Below, in pieces: positions 50,815-60,352 of a DNA stretch of 64,000 nucleotides. The DNA comes from Mucilaginibacter rigui. Its GTDB lineage: Bacteria > Bacteroidota > Bacteroidia > Sphingobacteriales > Sphingobacteriaceae. The stretch's first letter is position 1; every line of letters starts with the position of its first letter. The stretch covers positions 620,001 through 684,000 of the forward strand of contig NZ_JACWMW010000003.1 in NCBI RefSeq assembly GCF_014773275.1, in the 5' to 3' direction. The notes beneath the pieces are model-generated. The model did no database searches, was not told the DNA's origin, and was given only the letters and a program-made list of their open reading frames with translations. The translations under genes were made by a program, and so were the position numbers.

Positions 50815-52989
50815 TTACCTGATAAATAGTAGTTCCCTGAATTTTGGCAGTGGCCAAAGTGTATCATCAACCAGTTGCTCAAGCTTGTCTATATGGTAAC
50901 GGATAGGTTGGAAAAAGCTTTTTACCTTTTCGTCATAAGCGATTGCTCTATCGCGTAGGTCTTCAATAACATTCGCTTTCTTGCGTTCGTTTATCATTTC
51001 CTCCACATTGTCTTTAATAAAGTTAACATGCTCGGCAATTTTGTTTATAATATCAAGCTGGGCTTTGTATGTGCTTTTATCAAGGCCAAGGTCTTTCAAA
51101 CCTTTAACATTCTCAATCAGTTTTGATTGATATGTTATAGCCGCCGGCACAATGATATTCAGGGCCAGTTCGCCCATTACTCGTGCCTCTATCTGTAGTT
51201 TTTTGTAAAAGCTATCCAGCAGTATTTCGTGGCGGGCATGTGCTTCGCGAGTTGTAAATAAGCCTGTTTCCGCAAAAAGCTCTGCGGTTTTTTCAGATAT
51301 AAAAGCATCCAGGGCCTTTGGTGTTGTTTTAATATTGGCCAGGCCACGCGCTTCGGCTTCTTTTTCCCATTCTTCACTGTAACCGTTACCCTCAAAACGT
51401 ATGTTGCGCGATTCCTTGATGTAGCGTTTTATCACCATCATCAGGGCTACATCCTTTTTCTCACCTTTTTTGATCAGCTTATCTACATCAACCTTAAATT
51501 TCTTAAGTTGGTCGGCCATGATCAGGTTCAACACCGTCATAGGGCTGGCCGAGTTGGCCGACGAGCCAACCGCGCGTAACTCAAATTTATTACCCGTAAA
51601 GGCAAATGGTGAGGTACGGTTGCGGTCAGTATTATCTTTTAGTATTTGTGGTATTTTTGGGATACCCTGCCAAAGCGAGTTTTCCTCTTTTATTTTTTTG
51701 CTCAGGCGCGATGTGTCAATATCATCTAATACCTCGTTTAGCTGGCTACCCAAAAAAATCGAAATAATTGCCGGTGGGGCCTCGTTTGCACCCAGGCGGT
51801 GATCGTTATTTACCGATGCTATAGATGCCCTCAACAAATCGGCATGTTCATAAACAGCTTTTATGGTGTTCACAAAAAAGGTAAGGAACATCAGGTTGTT
51901 CTTTGGCGTTTTACCCGGCGATAAAAGGTTTTTACCTGTATTGGTTATCAGTGACCAGTTGTTATGCTTGCCCGAGCCATTGATGCCCGCGTAAGGTTTT
52001 TCATGCAGCAATACTTTAAAGTGATGGCGTTTGGCAACCCTGTCCATAATATCCATTAATAACTGGTTATGGTCAATGGCCAGGTTTATCTCTTCATAAA
52101 CAGGGGCACATTCAAATTGCGACGGGGCTACCTCGTTATGGCGTGTTTTTAAAGGGATACCTAATTGCAGGGCTTCGGTTTCCATTTCTTGCATAAAAGC
52201 ATATACGCGGCTTGGGATAGAACCAAAGTAATGATCTTCCAGCTGCTGGTTCTTGGCCGACATGTGGCCAAATAGCGTACGGCCAGTAAGCGATAGGTCG
52301 GGCCTTGCATTGAACAGCGCGGTATCAACCAAAAAGTACTCCTGCTCAATACCTAATGATGCATTAACCTTTTCAATACTTTTATCAAAATAATGGCAAA
52401 CATCAACCGCAGCTTTATCTAAAACGCTTAATGCTTTTAAAAGAGGTACTTTGTAATCAAGCGCTTCGCCTGTATATGATACAAATACCGTTGGGATACA
52501 TAAGGTGCGGCCTATGATGAAGGCAGGAGATGATGGATCCCAGGCAGTATAACCACGGGCCTCGAAAGTATTACGGATACCACCACTCGGGAAACTGGAT
52601 GCATCGGGCTCCTGTTGTGCAAGGGCATCGCCGCTAAAGCGTTCAATAGCACCGCCATCAGCTGTGGGTTCAAAAAAAGCGTCATGTTTTTCGGCAGTAG
52701 TGCCGGTAAGCGGTTGAAACCAATGGGTGTAGTGTGTAGCGCCTTTGCCCATAGCCCATGATCGCATTGATGATGCTACCTGCTCGGCCATATCGCGGGG
52801 GATGGGGACACCATTATCAATAGAATCTACAATTACACTATAGGCATCTTTAGATAAAAACTCCTTCATTTTTGGTTTATCAAAAACATTTACGCCGAAG
52901 TAGTCGGATATTTTGGAAGAAGGAAGCTTTACTTCCGGGATTTCGCGGTTTAACACAGCTTGTAAGGCCTGGAAACGTGTATTAGACAT
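50815..52989 (-). CDS. glnN: Glutamine synthetase type III
   Basis: 724 residues, the large GS-III form typical of Bacteroidota and cyanobacteria, making glutamine from glutamate, ammonia and ATP. Visible: an N-terminal domain (DYFGVNVFDKPKMKEFL), GIEQEYFLVD with metal-binding Glu residues, NEVAPSQFECAPVYEEINLA, HEKPYAGINGSGKHNNWSL and the RTSPFAFTGNKFELRAVGSS region. The C-terminal 180 residues form the GS-III helical extension. A TAATTTTG -7 element (53012-53019) is 22 bases upstream. It diverges from a porin gene, a pairing that suggests joint control by nitrogen supply. Confidence 0.95.
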   Translation of the reverse strand: MSNTRFQALQAVLNREIPEVKLPSSKISDYFGVNVFDKPKMKEFLSKDAYSVIVDSIDNGVPIPRDMAEQVASSMRSWAMGKGATHYTHWFQPLTGTTAEKHDAFFEPTADGGAIERFSGDALAQQEPDASSFPSGGIRNTFEARGYTAWDPSSPAFIIGRTLCIPTVFVSYTGEALDYKVPLLKALSVLDKAAVDVCHYFDKSIEKVNASLGIEQEYFLVDTALFNARPDLSLTGRTLFGHMSAKNQQLEDHYFGSIPSRVYAFMQEMETEALQLGIPLKTRHNEVAPSQFECAPVYEEINLAIDHNQLLMDIMDRVAKRHHFKVLLHEKPYAGINGSGKHNNWSLITNTGKNLLSPGKTPKNNLMFLTFFVNTIKAVYEHADLLRASIASVNNDHRLGANEAPPAIISIFLGSQLNEVLDDIDTSRLSKKIKEENSLWQGIPKIPQILKDNTDRNRTSPFAFTGNKFELRAVGSSANSASPMTVLNLIMADQLKKFKVDVDKLIKKGEKKDVALMMVIKRYIKESRNIRFEGNGYSEEWEKEAEARGLANIKTTPKALDAFISEKTAELFAETGLFTTREAHARHEILLDSFYKKLQIEARVMGELALNIIVPAAITYQSKLIENVKGLKDLGLDKSTYKAQLDIINKIAEHVNFIKDNVEEMINERKKANVIEDLRDRAIAYDEKVKSFFQPIRYHIDKLEQLVDDTLWPLPKFRELLFIR

Positions 52990-53562
52990 GATGGTAATAA
53001 TTGGTTCAGCCCAAAATTATAAAATCATTTAAATAGTAAGCGGTTTTGGATCTAATTATATATGGATAATAATATCTAAACAAAACCATTTTTCTTTACT
53101 GTTTTTATGGGTAATGTGGTAATTGTGATATTTTTCTTATTGATTCTGTTATTTTAATTGCATTGTAAATTAATATATAGCCTTATATTAATGTAATTGT
53201 TGAATTTATGTATTTTTTTTATTATTTTTTATAAAATTAAAAGTACAAAACATGATTTAATGTAAGTAATTATAAAAATGTTGATAAATTATTATGTTTT
53301 TTGTAATAAAATATAAAATAGTTCTTGTTTTTGTTAAATATTATCGTGTATTTAGTGAAAAATATAATTAAAATGTTGTTTTTGAATGAGAATTATATTT
53401 TTTTAAACGAAATATTATATTGTTTGTAAAATAACGACTAAATATATAGATGTAGTGAGGGTGTATTAGGCTTTGATAGTCGTTTTTTGCAATAGTTTTT
53501 TACAAATAGCAATCAATAACTAACTAAACAATAACTAATCATTAAAAATTAAATCCCTTATC
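52990..53562. other. Long AT-rich intergenic region, glnN / porin
   Basis: 573 bases, the largest gap in the window and very AT-rich, with many A/T runs between 53100 and 53450. It holds the glnN -7 element and, near 53466, a near-match to the porin promoter (TAGGCTTTG, one base longer than consensus). I found no sigma-54 GG-N10-GC pair, no hairpin RNA and no ORF of note. The length suggests bound regulators or an untranslated leader. Confidence 0.5.
53012..53019 (-). promoter_or_regulatory. -7 element TAATTTTG for glnN
   Basis: The plus strand reads CAAAATTA; predicted leader about 17 bases. Confidence 0.55.
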
Positions 53563-54621
53563 ATGAAAAAAAGACTTTTACTTTTATCTTTCTTTGTTGC
53601 ATCAGTATTTGCAGCCAGTGCGCAGGACACTACTAAAGCAGATCCGCCTCTGATCATCTCGGGGTCGGTTGATACCTATTACAAATACGATTTTTCGAAA
53701 CACAGTAATATCCCTACCAGCTTTGCATCAGACAATAACTCTATTTCAATTGGTATGATAGACCTTGCTTTGAAGAAAAAAGTAGGTAAAGCTTCTTTTG
53801 TAGGTGAATTGTCTTTTGGTCCGCGTGGGCAAGCGCAGTCATTACCTACAGCAGCAGGTACCTATGATGAAACAAACAACAGTTTCCACATCCAGAATTT
53901 ATATGTATCATATGATGTTACTGATAAGTTTAACTTAACAGGTGGTTATATGGCAACCTTTATGGGCTATGAAGTAATTAGCCCGGCTGGTAACTTTAAC
54001 TACTCAACCTCGTACCTGTTTACTAATGGTCCATTCCAAAACCCGGGCTTTAAAGCTACTTATGCTTTCACAAGCAAAGTTAGTTTAATGGCAGGTATAT
54101 TTAACGATAGCTGGAATTATTACACATCTGTAAACCAGGTTAATACTTTTGGCGCGCAATTGATGCTTGCGCCGGTAAAAGGCTGGACAGCCTACCTGAA
54201 CGTTTTAACAGGTAAATTATCGGGTACTGAGTTTGATTTAACAACCAGCTACCAAATTACCGATGCCTTTAAATTAGGCTTAAACGCGGCCACATTTAAA
54301 CCTGCCGATGTTGTTGGTACAGGTGGTTTTACAGGAGTTGCTTTATACCCGCAATTGGCTGTATCTAAAGATGTAACATTTGGTTTAAGAGGTGAATACT
54401 TTAAAACCAAAACAGGTAGCTACGCAACTTTAGGCCCTGCACCAGGTAGTTCAGTATTTGCAACAACTGTAACAGCAAACATTAAAGCAGGCCCGCTTAC
54501 TGTTATCCCCGAGTTTAGGTTAGATAACAATAAAGACGTGAATGATGGCTTTATTAACAAAAGCGGCGCGCCAACTAAAAATGCATCACAATTTGTACTT
54601 GCAGCGGTATACGCATTCTAA
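53563..54621 (+). CDS. Putative porin (beta-barrel porin-2-like)
   Basis: 352 residues with a signal peptide (cut after ASA-Q, residue 20). The mature protein is an outer-membrane barrel of about sixteen strands (SGSVDTYYKYDFSKHSN at the first, FVLAAVYAF at the last), matching the OmpL-like porin-2 pattern: SIGMIDLALKKKVGKASFVGEL and FHIQNLYVSYDVTDKFNLTGGYMATF. It probably lets small solutes diffuse into the periplasm. Proteins of this type often occur beside nitrogen genes in Bacteroidota, and here it diverges from glnN. Confidence 0.8.
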   Translation: MKKRLLLLSFFVASVFAASAQDTTKADPPLIISGSVDTYYKYDFSKHSNIPTSFASDNNSISIGMIDLALKKKVGKASFVGELSFGPRGQAQSLPTAAGTYDETNNSFHIQNLYVSYDVTDKFNLTGGYMATFMGYEVISPAGNFNYSTSYLFTNGPFQNPGFKATYAFTSKVSLMAGIFNDSWNYYTSVNQVNTFGAQLMLAPVKGWTAYLNVLTGKLSGTEFDLTTSYQITDAFKLGLNAATFKPADVVGTGGFTGVALYPQLAVSKDVTFGLRGEYFKTKTGSYATLGPAPGSSVFATTVTANIKAGPLTVIPEFRLDNNKDVNDGFINKSGAPTKNASQFVLAAVYAF

Positions 54622-54648
54622 TTTAAGATTTTAAACGATCTGATTTTT

Positions 54649-54681
54649 ATAAGCCATCCGTATAACGTGCGGATGGCTTAT
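54649..54681 (+). terminator. Hairpin after porin gene
   Basis: Perfect stem ATAAGCCATCCG / CGGATGGCTTAT with a 9-base loop, but only a weak T-run (CTTTAT) follows. It lies right before the next ATG (54691), so it may be an attenuator as well as a terminator. Confidence 0.7.
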
Positions 54682-54690
54682 CTTTATCCT

Positions 54691-55272
54691 ATGAAAAAAG
54701 TACTATTCAGCCTTGTATGTTTATTATGCGCGCAAATAGCGTTTGCCCAGAAAGATTCGTTAGCTTTTGATGAAGGCAATAATTACATTTATTATAGGGT
54801 AGTTGATAAACCCACCTTATTTGCCGATACCTTATACAAACGAGGCTGGGCTTTCGCTGCTGCGTTTAATCCATCAACCAAGCCTGCAAAGGGTAAGGCC
54901 GAAAGCACTCTGAATACATCCGGTAAGTTTATAGTATACAGTGGCGTATCATTAATGCGCAAGGAAGGCGGGGAGATAAGCTACACCATCAACATCCAAA
55001 CTAAAGACCAACGATACCGCTACCGTATAAGCAATTTTGTATTTAAACCATACCAGCGCGACAGGTTTGGTAATATGGTACCTATCCCGGGTATAGAAGT
55101 TCCGCTCGAGAAAATGAACACCAAATACGGTAAAAAAGAAACCGATAATTACCTGGATCAGATAGCCAGTTTTTGCATTAACACCGCATCTAAAATTAAA
55201 CAGGCAATGGATAAGCAGCCTGTAATTAATAAAGCAGAGCCTGTGAAAAAGGTTTCGACCGAAAACTGGTAA
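54691..55272 (+). CDS. Periplasmic DUF4468 protein
   Basis: 193 residues from ATG 54691, where a signal peptide begins (MKKVLFSLVCLLCAQIAFAQ). The mature part has the DUF4468 TBP-like fold: YIYYRVVDKPTLFADTLYKRGWAF, GKFIVYSGVSLMRKEGGEISYTINIQTKD and RYRISNFVFKPY. Function unknown. It follows the porin by a hairpin that may or may not stop transcription. Confidence 0.75.
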   Translation: MKKVLFSLVCLLCAQIAFAQKDSLAFDEGNNYIYYRVVDKPTLFADTLYKRGWAFAAAFNPSTKPAKGKAESTLNTSGKFIVYSGVSLMRKEGGEISYTINIQTKDQRYRYRISNFVFKPYQRDRFGNMVPIPGIEVPLEKMNTKYGKKETDNYLDQIASFCINTASKIKQAMDKQPVINKAEPVKKVSTENW

Positions 55273-55446
55273 ACATTCGCCCCAATTACACTTCTTCAAA
55301 CCAAATATAATTTGCAATAAATAGATATATGCAATATAAAAATTGTATATATCTATTTATTCAATTGATTATTTCGTAAAAATTCAAATTTATACAACAT
55401 TTTATTTGGCAAATGCGTTAATTAGTAAAATAAAATTTCAAACGCT

Positions 55447-56274
55447 ATGCTTAACACAAAACTTAATCTATACAATCCCGATTGGATCGAGCTTGTATTT
55501 TCTAATCGAAACAAGGCTTACGGCGCCTTTGAATTGAGGCAGCATTATGGGCGTACCATGATTATAGCCATGATGATTGCAATTACTACAATTGTAGCAG
55601 CTGCTGTAATGTACACTTACATTGTAGGTAAAACTCCCGGAGAAATTATAAAACAGGTAGTAGTTGTGCTTCCGACAATCGAGCCACCCAGGATAGAGCT
55701 TCCTAAAAAAGCCGAACCACCGGTAAAACCGGCAGCGCCAGAAAAACAGATGCCACCTGCTAAAACAACACAGTTTATAACCCCGGTACCTACATCCGAA
55801 CCGATAACAACCGATCCACCTAAAATTACTGACCTTAGAGGTGAGATAGGCCCAAAAACAACAGAAGGTAAGGAAGGTATGGCGCCAATTGTTGACCCTG
55901 CACCCGTAACAGGAGGTACTGGCGTTGCACCTGCAGAGGATAAAACTATCCATGATACCTTCGGGCTGGAATTTATGCCCGAACCCATCGGAGGAACCAG
56001 CGCGTGGGTTAAATTCTTGAGTAAAAACCTGCGTTTCCCGGCACAGGCGCAGGAAGCAGGTAAAGGCGGCAGGGTATTCGTTAGTTTTGTGATAGAAAAA
56101 GACGGGCGTTTATCAGATTTTTCAGTTCAAAAAGGCGCAGGTTATGGAATGGATGAAGAGGCCCTGCGCGTATTGAAACTGGCTAAACCCTGGAAACCCG
56201 GCATGCAAAATGGCCAGCCTGTAAGAGTAAGGTATGTAATACCGCTTAACTTCCAGATGAACGAAGAGCAATAA
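55447..56274 (+). CDS. TonB energy transducer
   Basis: 275 residues. A cytoplasmic N-terminus, one membrane helix at about 36-58 (MIIAMMIAITTIVAAAVMYT), a Pro/Lys/Thr-rich periplasmic spacer (about 70-165), and a C-terminal TonB domain (RFPAQAQEAGKGGRVFVSFVIEKDGRLSD in pieces, ending VRVRYVIPLNF). It delivers proton-motive energy to TonB-dependent receptors such as the Oar-like one in this window. ExbB/ExbD are not nearby. Confidence 0.88.
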   Translation: MLNTKLNLYNPDWIELVFSNRNKAYGAFELRQHYGRTMIIAMMIAITTIVAAAVMYTYIVGKTPGEIIKQVVVVLPTIEPPRIELPKKAEPPVKPAAPEKQMPPAKTTQFITPVPTSEPITTDPPKITDLRGEIGPKTTEGKEGMAPIVDPAPVTGGTGVAPAEDKTIHDTFGLEFMPEPIGGTSAWVKFLSKNLRFPAQAQEAGKGGRVFVSFVIEKDGRLSDFSVQKGAGYGMDEEALRVLKLAKPWKPGMQNGQPVRVRYVIPLNFQMNEEQ

Positions 56275-56291
56275 AACTGATCATATAAAGC

Positions 56292-56336
56292 AAAGCCAAA
56301 AGCCAGCTTAACAAAGCTGTTGCTTTTGGCTTTTTA
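56292..56336 (+). terminator. Terminator after tonB
   Basis: Stem AAAGCCAAAAGCCAGCTT / AAGCTGTTGCTTTTGGCTTT with a small internal bulge, then T residues. Confidence 0.85.
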
Positions 56337-56396
56337 CAATCAGCCACTTTCCCCAAAGCTTTCTGCTTTAATCTTTCGGCTTTTAGCCTTTTTTGC

Positions 56397-56404
56397 TAAT
56401 TTTG
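56397..56404 (+). promoter_or_regulatory. -7 element TAATTTTG for purL
   Basis: Exact consensus, about 28 bases before the TTG start at 56433. Confidence 0.55.
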
Positions 56405-56432
56405 CGCATCCTTTCAACTAAACAATAATACA

Positions 56433-58661
56433 TTGGAGAACCAGGAATTAACCACCGTTGAAACCGCCCGCGATCTGGGACTTTTACCCGAAGAATTTAC
56501 ACGCATACAAGAGATATTAGGCCGTGTGCCAAACTTTACCGAGCTTTCTATATTCGCGGTAATGTGGAGCGAACACTGCTCATATAAAAACTCTATCACC
56601 TGGCTTAAAACCCTGCCAAAAGATGGCCCGCGTATGCTGGCTAAAGCAGGTGAGGAAAACGCCGGACTGGTTGACCTTGGCGACGGCATTGGTTGCGCTT
56701 TTAAAATAGAATCACATAACCACCCATCAGCGCTTGAGCCTTATCAAGGAGCTGCAACAGGTGTAGGCGGTATAAACCGCGATATATTTACGATGGGTGC
56801 AAGGCCTATCGCGCAAATGAACTCCCTGCGCTTTGGCGACCTTAGCCTCGATAAAACTAAATGGCTGGTAAAGGGCGTGGTAAAAGGCATCAGTCACTAT
56901 GGTAATGCCTTTGGCATCCCTACTGTTGGCGGCGAGCTTTTCTTTGACGAGTGTTACAACATTAACCCATTGGTAAACGCTTTCTCGGCAGGGATTGTAA
57001 AAGCCGGCGAAACTGTTTCTGCTACATCTTATGGTGTGGGCAACCCGGTTTATATTGTGGGATCTGCAACGGGTAAAGATGGTATCCACGGCGCGGCTTT
57101 CGCATCAAAAGATATCACCGAAGATTCTGTTAACGATTTGCCGGCTGTACAGGTAGGCGACCCGTTCCAGGAGAAACTATTGCTTGAAGCTACCCTTGAA
57201 GTGATCAAAACAGGTGCCGTTATTGGCATGCAGGATATGGGCGCGGCAGGTATTATCTGCTCAAACTCTGAAATGAGTGCTAAAGGCGAGCATGGTATGA
57301 TCATCCATCTTGACCGCGTACCGATGCGCCAGGAAAATATGAAACCATACGAGATATTGCTTTCTGAATCTCAGGAACGCATGCTGATCGTGGTTGAAAA
57401 AGGTAAAGAAGCTTTGGTTGAAGCAGTATTTGATAAATGGGACCTGAACTGTGCTATTATTGGTGAAGTAACCGATACACAGCGTTTAGAGTACTTTATG
57501 AACGGCGTTAAAGTGGCCGATGTACCTGCTGATGACCTGGTATTAGGTGGCGGCGCCCCAATCTATGAGCGCGAATACCGCGAGCCTGCTTACTTTGCCG
57601 AAAACCAGAAATTTAAAATTGAAGATGTTGCCGAGCCTGCTAACTTAGTTGAAGTAGCCGAACACCTGATAGGTCACCCTAACCTGGCATCAAAACGTTG
57701 GGTTACTGACCAGTACGATTCTATGATAGGTACGGCTACCATGACCACCAATCGCCCAAGTGATGCGGCTGTGGTTGCGGTTAAAGAAACTGATAAAGCC
57801 ATTGTTTTAACCTGCGATTGTAACTCGCGCTATGTATATGCCGACCCGCAAAAGGGTACTGCCATTGCCGTTGCCGAAGCTGCACGTAATATTACCTGCG
57901 CAGGCGGCGAACCTGTTGCTATTACCAACTGCTTAAACTTTGGTAATCCATATAAACCCGAGGTTTACTGGCAGTTTGTTGGCGCTATAAAAGGCATGGG
58001 CGAAGCTTGTACAAAATTTGAAACTCCGGTAACGGGTGGTAACGTAAGTTTTTACAACCAATCATCAGATGAAGGCCCGGTATTCCCTACGCCAACCATT
58101 GGTATGCTGGGGGTAATGGATGATACCAGCAACCTGATGACGCTTGACTTTAAACAACCAGGCGATCTGATCTATCTTATAGGCGCGTCACAAAATGATA
58201 TCGCATCATCGCAATATCTTGCATCGTACCACAAAATATTAAAAGCACCTGCGCCTTATTTTAACTTAGATGAGGAGTATGCGATGCACCAGGTGATCAA
58301 AGAACTGATCAAACATAAAGTTATACAATCTGCACATGATGTTGCTGACGGTGGTTTATATATCGCTTTAGTAGAATCGGCTATGCCAAACGGTTTGGGC
58401 TTTGATATCGAAAGCGACAGCAGCATCCGTAAAGATGCCTTCCTTTTTGGTGAAGCACAGGGCAGGGTAGTGGTAAGTATCGCACCTGATGATCACGAGC
58501 GTTTCATCGAGATGATGGCTACCAGCGAAATTGATTTTAGCTTATTGGGTACCGTTAACGGTTCTGGTAATACCAATATTGATGAAGAGCTATTTGGTAA
58601 CATCACCGATATTAAAATGGTACATGATAACGTACTTCACGTAATTTTAGGCGATGAGTAA
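56433..58661 (+). CDS. purL: FGAM synthase, PurLQS type
   Basis: 742 residues, the ATP-dependent subunit that makes formylglycinamidine ribotide in purine synthesis. It appears to start at TTG 56433 ([21 protein letters not shown]); the sequence is conserved from the first residues. Visible: [11 protein letters not shown] (about 46-56), the [23 protein letters not shown] phosphate/metal loop, [14 protein letters not shown], and [18 protein letters not shown] near the end. The size implies separate PurQ and PurS subunits, not seen here. Followed by a VOC gene whose start overlaps the purL stop (TAATG). Confidence 0.93.
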   Translation: MENQELTTVETARDLGLLPEEFTRIQEILGRVPNFTELSIFAVMWSEHCSYKNSITWLKTLPKDGPRMLAKAGEENAGLVDLGDGIGCAFKIESHNHPSALEPYQGAATGVGGINRDIFTMGARPIAQMNSLRFGDLSLDKTKWLVKGVVKGISHYGNAFGIPTVGGELFFDECYNINPLVNAFSAGIVKAGETVSATSYGVGNPVYIVGSATGKDGIHGAAFASKDITEDSVNDLPAVQVGDPFQEKLLLEATLEVIKTGAVIGMQDMGAAGIICSNSEMSAKGEHGMIIHLDRVPMRQENMKPYEILLSESQERMLIVVEKGKEALVEAVFDKWDLNCAIIGEVTDTQRLEYFMNGVKVADVPADDLVLGGGAPIYEREYREPAYFAENQKFKIEDVAEPANLVEVAEHLIGHPNLASKRWVTDQYDSMIGTATMTTNRPSDAAVVAVKETDKAIVLTCDCNSRYVYADPQKGTAIAVAEAARNITCAGGEPVAITNCLNFGNPYKPEVYWQFVGAIKGMGEACTKFETPVTGGNVSFYNQSSDEGPVFPTPTIGMLGVMDDTSNLMTLDFKQPGDLIYLIGASQNDIASSQYLASYHKILKAPAPYFNLDEEYAMHQVIKELIKHKVIQSAHDVADGGLYIALVESAMPNGLGFDIESDSSIRKDAFLFGEAQGRVVVSIAPDDHERFIEMMATSEIDFSLLGTVNGSGNTNIDEELFGNITDIKMVHDNVLHVILGDE

Positions 58662-59050
58662 TGCTAAAGCTGAGCAGAATACATCATATTGCTATCATCT
58701 GTTCAGATTATGAACGCTCTAAACGTTTTTATACCGAAGTACTTGGATTTACAATAGTTCGCGAAGTTTATCGCGAAGCAAGAAGATCATATAAGCTCGA
58801 TCTGGAAGTCAACGGACTATACCAGATCGAGCTTTTTTCATTTCCCGGGCCACCCGCAAGGCCCTCACAACCCGAGGCCGTTGGCTTGCGCCATTTAGCT
58901 TTCGAGGTTAATGACCTGGAAGAAGCCGTATTTCACCTGAATGAATATGAGGTAGTAACCGAACCTATCCGAGTAGATGAGTTTACCGGCAAGCGGTTCA
59001 CCTTTTTTACGGACCCCGACGGCTTGCCGCTTGAGTTGTACGAAAAGTAA
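58661..59050 (+). CDS. VOC-family protein (YaeR/GloA2-like)
   Basis: 129 residues, one vicinal-oxygen-chelate domain. It starts LSRIHHIAIICSDYERSKRFYTEVLGF, with a metal-ligand His, then LYQIELFSFPGPPARPS, LRHLAFEVNDLEEAVFHL, and the last Glu ligand in DPDGLPLELYEK. This short type resembles YaeR and glyoxalase-like proteins; substrate unknown. Its ATG overlaps the purL stop by one base, so it is coupled to purine synthesis, though why is unclear. Confidence 0.85.
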   Translation: MLKLSRIHHIAIICSDYERSKRFYTEVLGFTIVREVYREARRSYKLDLEVNGLYQIELFSFPGPPARPSQPEAVGLRHLAFEVNDLEEAVFHLNEYEVVTEPIRVDEFTGKRFTFFTDPDGLPLELYEK

Positions 59051-59088
59051 CACCATTATTTTTTATCTTCATGGCTTAAAGCCATAAT

Positions 59089-60216
59089 ATGCCGATGAAA
59101 AGATGTTTTTTATTATTAGCCACTTTGCTGCCGCTATTAGCATTTGCGCAAAAGCCATTTACTATTGCCGGTGATGTTAAGCCATTTAAAAATGGTGATA
59201 GGGTATACCTCTCCTATAGAGAAAATGGCAAATTATACATCGACTCTACTATCGTAAATAACGGTTATTTTAAATTTAGCGGATCAATAACCGGCCTTGG
59301 CATTGGATATATCTGTAGGAATGATAGCCCGCTAACGGCAGATATTTTACATGACGCTGTAACTCTTTATATACAGCCCGGCAACATTTCTGTAACAACG
59401 CAAGATTCGCTTAGATATGCTACTATAGAAGGCACTCCCCTGAATAAGGATAATACCGAGCTTGAACTCGCCCTAAAGCCATTAACAAAAAAGCATCGTG
59501 CTATAGCAGATAAGTACGATACGCTTACACCACAACAGCAAGCCGACGTTACTTTTACTGATCCTATAAAAGTTGCAACCGACGCCATATTAAAGCAAAT
59601 GGAGCCTATTAAATTTTCCTTTATCAAATCGCACCCCGATTCATACATCAGCCTGCTTACTTTAGACAGGATGATAAACCATGCCGATTTTTCGCTGGTT
59701 GCTGATGCTTATAATTCCCTGTCGGTAGCTAACAAAACGAGTGCGTTAGGTAAAACGATGGAAGCAACTATCAATTCTGCAAAACAATCGCAGGTAGGCG
59801 TAATGGCAGCCAATTTTGAGCTAACAACAGCTACAGGGAGAAAGGTAAAACTGGCAGATTTTAAAGGCAAATATGTGCTGATTGATTTTTGGGCATCATG
59901 GTGCTTACCCTGCAGGCAGGAGAACCCAAATGTTGTTGCCGCGTTTAAAAAATACAATAGCAAAAAGTTTACAGTGCTGAGTATTTCCATCGACAGTAAA
60001 AGCGGCAGGCTAGCTTGGCTGCAAGCTATTAAAACGGATAAACTGCCATGGACACAGGCTATAGACCATTATAATGCTGCCGCGAGTGTAAAGAACTTAT
60101 ATGGTGTAACTACCATACCCGCTAATGTGCTTATCGATCCGACAGGTAAAATTGTAGCTAAGAATATAAAAGGACTTGAACTGCACCAAACACTGGCAGG
60201 ATTGCTGGGTAACTAA
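59089..60216 (+). CDS. TlpA-like thiol-disulfide oxidoreductase (DUF4369), second copy
   Basis: 375 residues: signal peptide to about 20 (ALAFAQ, no lipobox Cys, unlike the copy at 34233), DUF4369 (about 22-120), a helical linker and a thioredoxin domain with WASWCLPCRQENPNVVA. It may be an exported disulfide reductase. It starts 38 bases after the VOC gene on the same strand, so it probably belongs to the purL transcript. Confidence 0.85.
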   Translation: MPMKRCFLLLATLLPLLAFAQKPFTIAGDVKPFKNGDRVYLSYRENGKLYIDSTIVNNGYFKFSGSITGLGIGYICRNDSPLTADILHDAVTLYIQPGNISVTTQDSLRYATIEGTPLNKDNTELELALKPLTKKHRAIADKYDTLTPQQQADVTFTDPIKVATDAILKQMEPIKFSFIKSHPDSYISLLTLDRMINHADFSLVADAYNSLSVANKTSALGKTMEATINSAKQSQVGVMAANFELTTATGRKVKLADFKGKYVLIDFWASWCLPCRQENPNVVAAFKKYNSKKFTVLSISIDSKSGRLAWLQAIKTDKLPWTQAIDHYNAAASVKNLYGVTTIPANVLIDPTGKIVAKNIKGLELHQTLAGLLGN

Positions 60217-60225
60217 ATAGTTTTG

Positions 60226-60294
60226 ATTGATATCAAGGTGAGCTTGTCGAACTATTGATTAACTCGTTAGTCTTCCACAAGCTCAAACTGATAA
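60226..60294. repeat. Degenerate GAGCTTGTCGAA / CAAGCTCAAACTGA inverted element
   Basis: The left half has GGTGAGCTTGTCGAAC, the right TCTTCCACAAGCTCAAACTGA. The arms are inverted and resemble the common TGAGCTTGTCGAAG-type dispersed repeat. It lies between the TlpA-like and DUF1080 genes. Confidence 0.55.
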
Positions 60295-60352
60295 TGCATT
60301 ATATAATTCATAAATGTTTTGTAGTTTTAAACCACTCACTAAATAACAAATT

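Noticed and set aside
53460..53495. Possible sigma-54 promoter before the porin
   Set aside because: The GG and GC dinucleotides are 18 bases apart rather than 10, so the spacing is wrong.
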